Of a DNA stretch of 64,000 nt, positions 62,103-64,000 are shown one piece after another (positions within the stretch are counted from its first letter, which is position 1; each line of letters starts with the position of its first letter). The translations under genes were made by a program, and so were the position numbers. The DNA is from Tepidimicrobium xylanilyticum (lineage in GTDB: Bacteria; Bacillota; Clostridia; Tissierellales; Tepidimicrobiaceae). A model generated the notes under the pieces. The model made no database searches, was not told the origin of the DNA, and saw nothing but the letters and a program-made list of their open reading frames with translations. Location: NCBI RefSeq assembly GCF_900106765.1, contig NZ_FNNG01000001.1:415366-479365 (forward strand). The letters are read 5' to 3'.

Positions 62103-63991
62103 TTTTCTAACAACCACCCTAGAGATAGTTTTTTTAATGTCCCCTCTGTTGGGTTTCCTGTTTCTAAATCCCATCCAGCTATTTTGTAATATGTGGTTAA
62201 TGCTTTCTCAAATTTTTCCTTATCTAATGCTACTCCTTTTGATGGTCCATCTTTAAATGGTTCAAATATCCTTTCTGGTAGATAATCGTCTTCTTTGTCA
62301 AAACCAGCTTTAAAATTGAAGTACCTCATCATGTTTATTCTTCTTTCTCCAATTAACATTAGTTCATGTATTGATGTATCCCAACCTATGGCTACTTTTG
62401 CTAATTCAACTACATCTTTAGGCCCATATAGTTCCCAAGAAGGCCCCCATACAAATTGGCATAAACAAAGTATATCCATCAATGAATAGAAGCATTGGGT
62501 GTTAAATGCAAATCTTACTTTTTCATCATCTAACTCCCTTATATTTTCATAGCCTTTCCAAACACCTAGGTGACTTAAATTAATTCTTTCTTTGCTATCC
62601 TCTGGTAGTGCTAATACTGGGTCGTGTTCATGGGATTGGTGATCTGCTCCAAAGGGATTTACAGCATAGATAACACCAAGGGTAGGTTTCATCTCAGGCA
62701 TATGTGCAGGAAGTTCTTGTCCCTTTACTGAGATGCTGTATTTATGAGCTTGTCCACCTATTTTTTTAGCTGCTCTATAGCTTCCTTCTGCAAGCAAGTC
62801 TCCAATTCCTTCTCTTCTTGCTATTTTCTCAATTAGGATTGGTATCGCTTCGTCATTTCCAAAGGTTAATTCTAATCCATCTGTATGAGATTTGTTTATT
62901 AAGCCTTTTTCATAACACTCCATTGCAAAGGCTATGGTTGCTCCTGTAGAAATAGTGTCTAATCCATACATATTGCATAGTTGATTGCCTAATGCTACAG
63001 TTTCTAAATTCGTTATGCCACAATAGGAACCAAGGGCAGCACAAGTTTCGTATTCTGGCCCTCCATATAGAGGATCTACCTTTCCTGGTACTTCAACTAC
63101 CCTTTTACATCTTACAGCGCAAGCATAACAAGTATCCCTTTTCTTCAATATGGTATTAGTCATTGTAATTCCCGTTATATTATTGGCTCCCTCTGGAAAC
63201 CATCCTGTTGTCCAATTTTTAGTTGGTAGAAATCCTTCTTCGCTGAATCCTTCAAGGTCTATATCTGTTCCGTGCTCTCCCATTCCTTGTACGCCTGGAT
63301 TGTTTTCAAGTTTTTCTATAACGCTTTTTGCTAAATCTTTAAACCCTTCCTTATCTACTGGCTCTCTCCTCGTTATCTTCTTGACTGCTATTGCCTTTAA
63401 ATTCTTTGAACCCATTACCGCTCCTGTTCCGTTTCTACCATTGGCTCTGTTACACATATTTATTATGCAGGCATATTTAACTAGATTTTCCCCTGCTGGA
63501 CCTATTTGAGCTATATCGATATTATCTATTCCTAATTCCTGTCTTATTGTTTCTTCTGCTTCTCCTGTCACTTTGCCCCATACATTGCTACCATCTTTTA
63601 TTGACACATCTTCTCCATCTATATATACATATACTGGTTTTTGAGCTTTGCCTCTAATTATTATTCCGTCCCAACCATTTCCTTTTAGATAAGCTGGAAA
63701 AAAGCCTCCTGCTTGGCTATCTCCTATGGTATTGGTTAGAGGGCTCTTAGTAGTAGCTGTCATCCTATTGGCTCCGCTAATAGGAAAGCCTACCAAAGGG
63801 GACACGGAAAGGACTAAAATATTATCAGGAGATAAAGGGTCTACCTTTGGGTCCATATCATTGAGTAAAATATATAATCCTAATGCTGAACCTCCAGGGT
63901 ATAATCTATATACTTCTCCTGGTATAACTTTTTTCTTTATTTCTCCATTAGTCAAGTCTATATCTAGCAGTTTCCCATCTGGAAATCTCAT
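62099..63991 (-). CDS. Aldehyde:ferredoxin oxidoreductase (tungsten type)
   Basis: A 630-residue AOR-family enzyme, oxidising aldehydes to acids with ferredoxin as partner. It has LYILLNDMDPKVDPLSPDN, SGANRMTATTKSPLTNTIGDSQAGG, and GRNGTGAVMGSKNLKAIAVKK. The [4Fe-4S] ligands are in CYACAVRCKR and the later CQFVWGP cysteine. Two pterins and tungsten normally sit in the active site. The length equals the family norm. GGTGA precedes ATG 63991 near the window edge. It could serve amino-acid-derived aldehydes during fermentation; the aldehyde is not identifiable. The ThiS-like gene is coupled to it. Confidence 0.93.
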   Translation of the reverse strand: MRFPDGKLLDIDLTNGEIKKKVIPGEVYRLYPGGSALGLYILLNDMDPKVDPLSPDNILVLSVSPLVGFPISGANRMTATTKSPLTNTIGDSQAGGFFPAYLKGNGWDGIIIRGKAQKPVYVYIDGEDVSIKDGSNVWGKVTGEAEETIRQELGIDNIDIAQIGPAGENLVKYACIINMCNRANGRNGTGAVMGSKNLKAIAVKKITRREPVDKEGFKDLAKSVIEKLENNPGVQGMGEHGTDIDLEGFSEEGFLPTKNWTTGWFPEGANNITGITMTNTILKKRDTCYACAVRCKRVVEVPGKVDPLYGGPEYETCAALGSYCGITNLETVALGNQLCNMYGLDTISTGATIAFAMECYEKGLINKSHTDGLELTFGNDEAIPILIEKIARREGIGDLLAEGSYRAAKKIGGQAHKYSISVKGQELPAHMPEMKPTLGVIYAVNPFGADHQSHEHDPVLALPEDSKERINLSHLGVWKGYENIRELDDEKVRFAFNTQCFYSLMDILCLCQFVWGPSWELYGPKDVVELAKVAIGWDTSIHELMLIGERRINMMRYFNFKAGFDKEDDYLPERIFEPFKDGPSKGVALDKEKFEKALTTYYKIAGWDLETGNPTEGTLKKLSLGWLLEK

Positions 63992-64000
63992 TTTATCACC

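Noticed and set aside
1..64000. Mobile elements, prophage genes, tRNA or rRNA genes
   Set aside because: No transposase, integrase, phage structural gene or recognisable cloverleaf or rRNA sequence was seen. The small palindromic elements are the only repeat-like candidates.

Overview
The window is a 64 kb AT-rich stretch with Clostridia/Tissierellia-like gene content: strong AGGAGG ribosome sites, many TTG/GTG starts, tight same-strand operons, PTS sugar uptake and several oxygen-sensitive enzymes (an aldehyde:ferredoxin oxidoreductase, a molybdenum hydroxylase with selenium-type accessory genes, UbiD/UbiX). It reads as chromosome of an anaerobic, purine-fermenting member of the Bacillota. 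No rRNA, tRNA, CRISPR array, transposase or phage gene was seen.

Region 1 (1-12.2 kb, minus strand) is a molybdenum-hydroxylase block. It holds a FecCD-type ABC transporter with a ModE-like regulator, the maturation genes xdhC, yqeB, mocA and yqeC, a chemoreceptor-like protein, an adenine deaminase, and a four-subunit hydroxylase in the order FAD, 2Fe-2S, Mo-L, Mo-M. The Mo subunit is split in two, as in the selenium-dependent nicotinate dehydrogenase of Eubacterium barkeri.

Region 2 (12.2-30.7 kb) is the highlight. It contains two NCS2 permeases, guanine deaminase, a PucR regulator, a second chemoreceptor and a bacterial microcompartment (BMC) operon. The operon has three BMC-H shell proteins, one BMC-P pentamer protein, a 73-residue protein of unknown role and a flavoprotein-like protein. 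With them sit a cyclic amidohydrolase, an isochorismatase-fold ureido-type hydrolase, UbiX, UbiD and a divergent adenine-deaminase-like hydrolase; a cyclase-family hydrolase is divergently transcribed. In enzyme class these match, step by step, the classical clostridial fermentation of xanthine: ring opening, loss of the ureido group, decarboxylation to 4-aminoimidazole, deamination, and imidazolone ring opening to formiminoglycine. There is no aldehyde dehydrogenase, PduL or alcohol dehydrogenase, so this is not a standard aldehyde metabolosome. My reading is that adenine and guanine funnel through Ade, GuaD and the hydroxylase to xanthine, which the BMC pathway then degrades. Four related palindromic intergenic elements lie in this region, three of them abutting the stop codons of its genes.

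Region 3 (30.8-36.1 kb) has a divergent RelA/SpoT-type protein, ftsE-ftsX with a coiled-coil murein-hydrolase regulator, and an LD-carboxypeptidase. Region 4 (36.2-41.6 kb) is an uncharacterised catabolic module of a second PucR regulator, an amidohydrolase, an M20 peptidase and a two-fold repeated membrane protein. Region 5 (41.8-52.5 kb) has the MoxR/DUF58/transglutaminase trio, a TDT transporter, an aminotransferase, two YjiH-type membrane proteins and a 2-hydroxyacid dehydrogenase.

Region 6 (52.8-60.7 kb) is an L-ascorbate-type (Ula) PTS operon with a divergent DeoR repressor. UlaD, the 3-keto-L-gulonate-6-phosphate decarboxylase, is missing, and a beta-propeller-like protein and a HAD phosphatase are present. 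The window ends with a polysaccharide deacetylase, a ThiS/MoaD-like carrier and a tungsten-type aldehyde:ferredoxin oxidoreductase (60.9-64 kb).

Start codons were moved inward from the longest reading frame wherever a better-placed Shine-Dalgarno sequence supported it. All functional assignments come from motifs and family knowledge; no database search was run.
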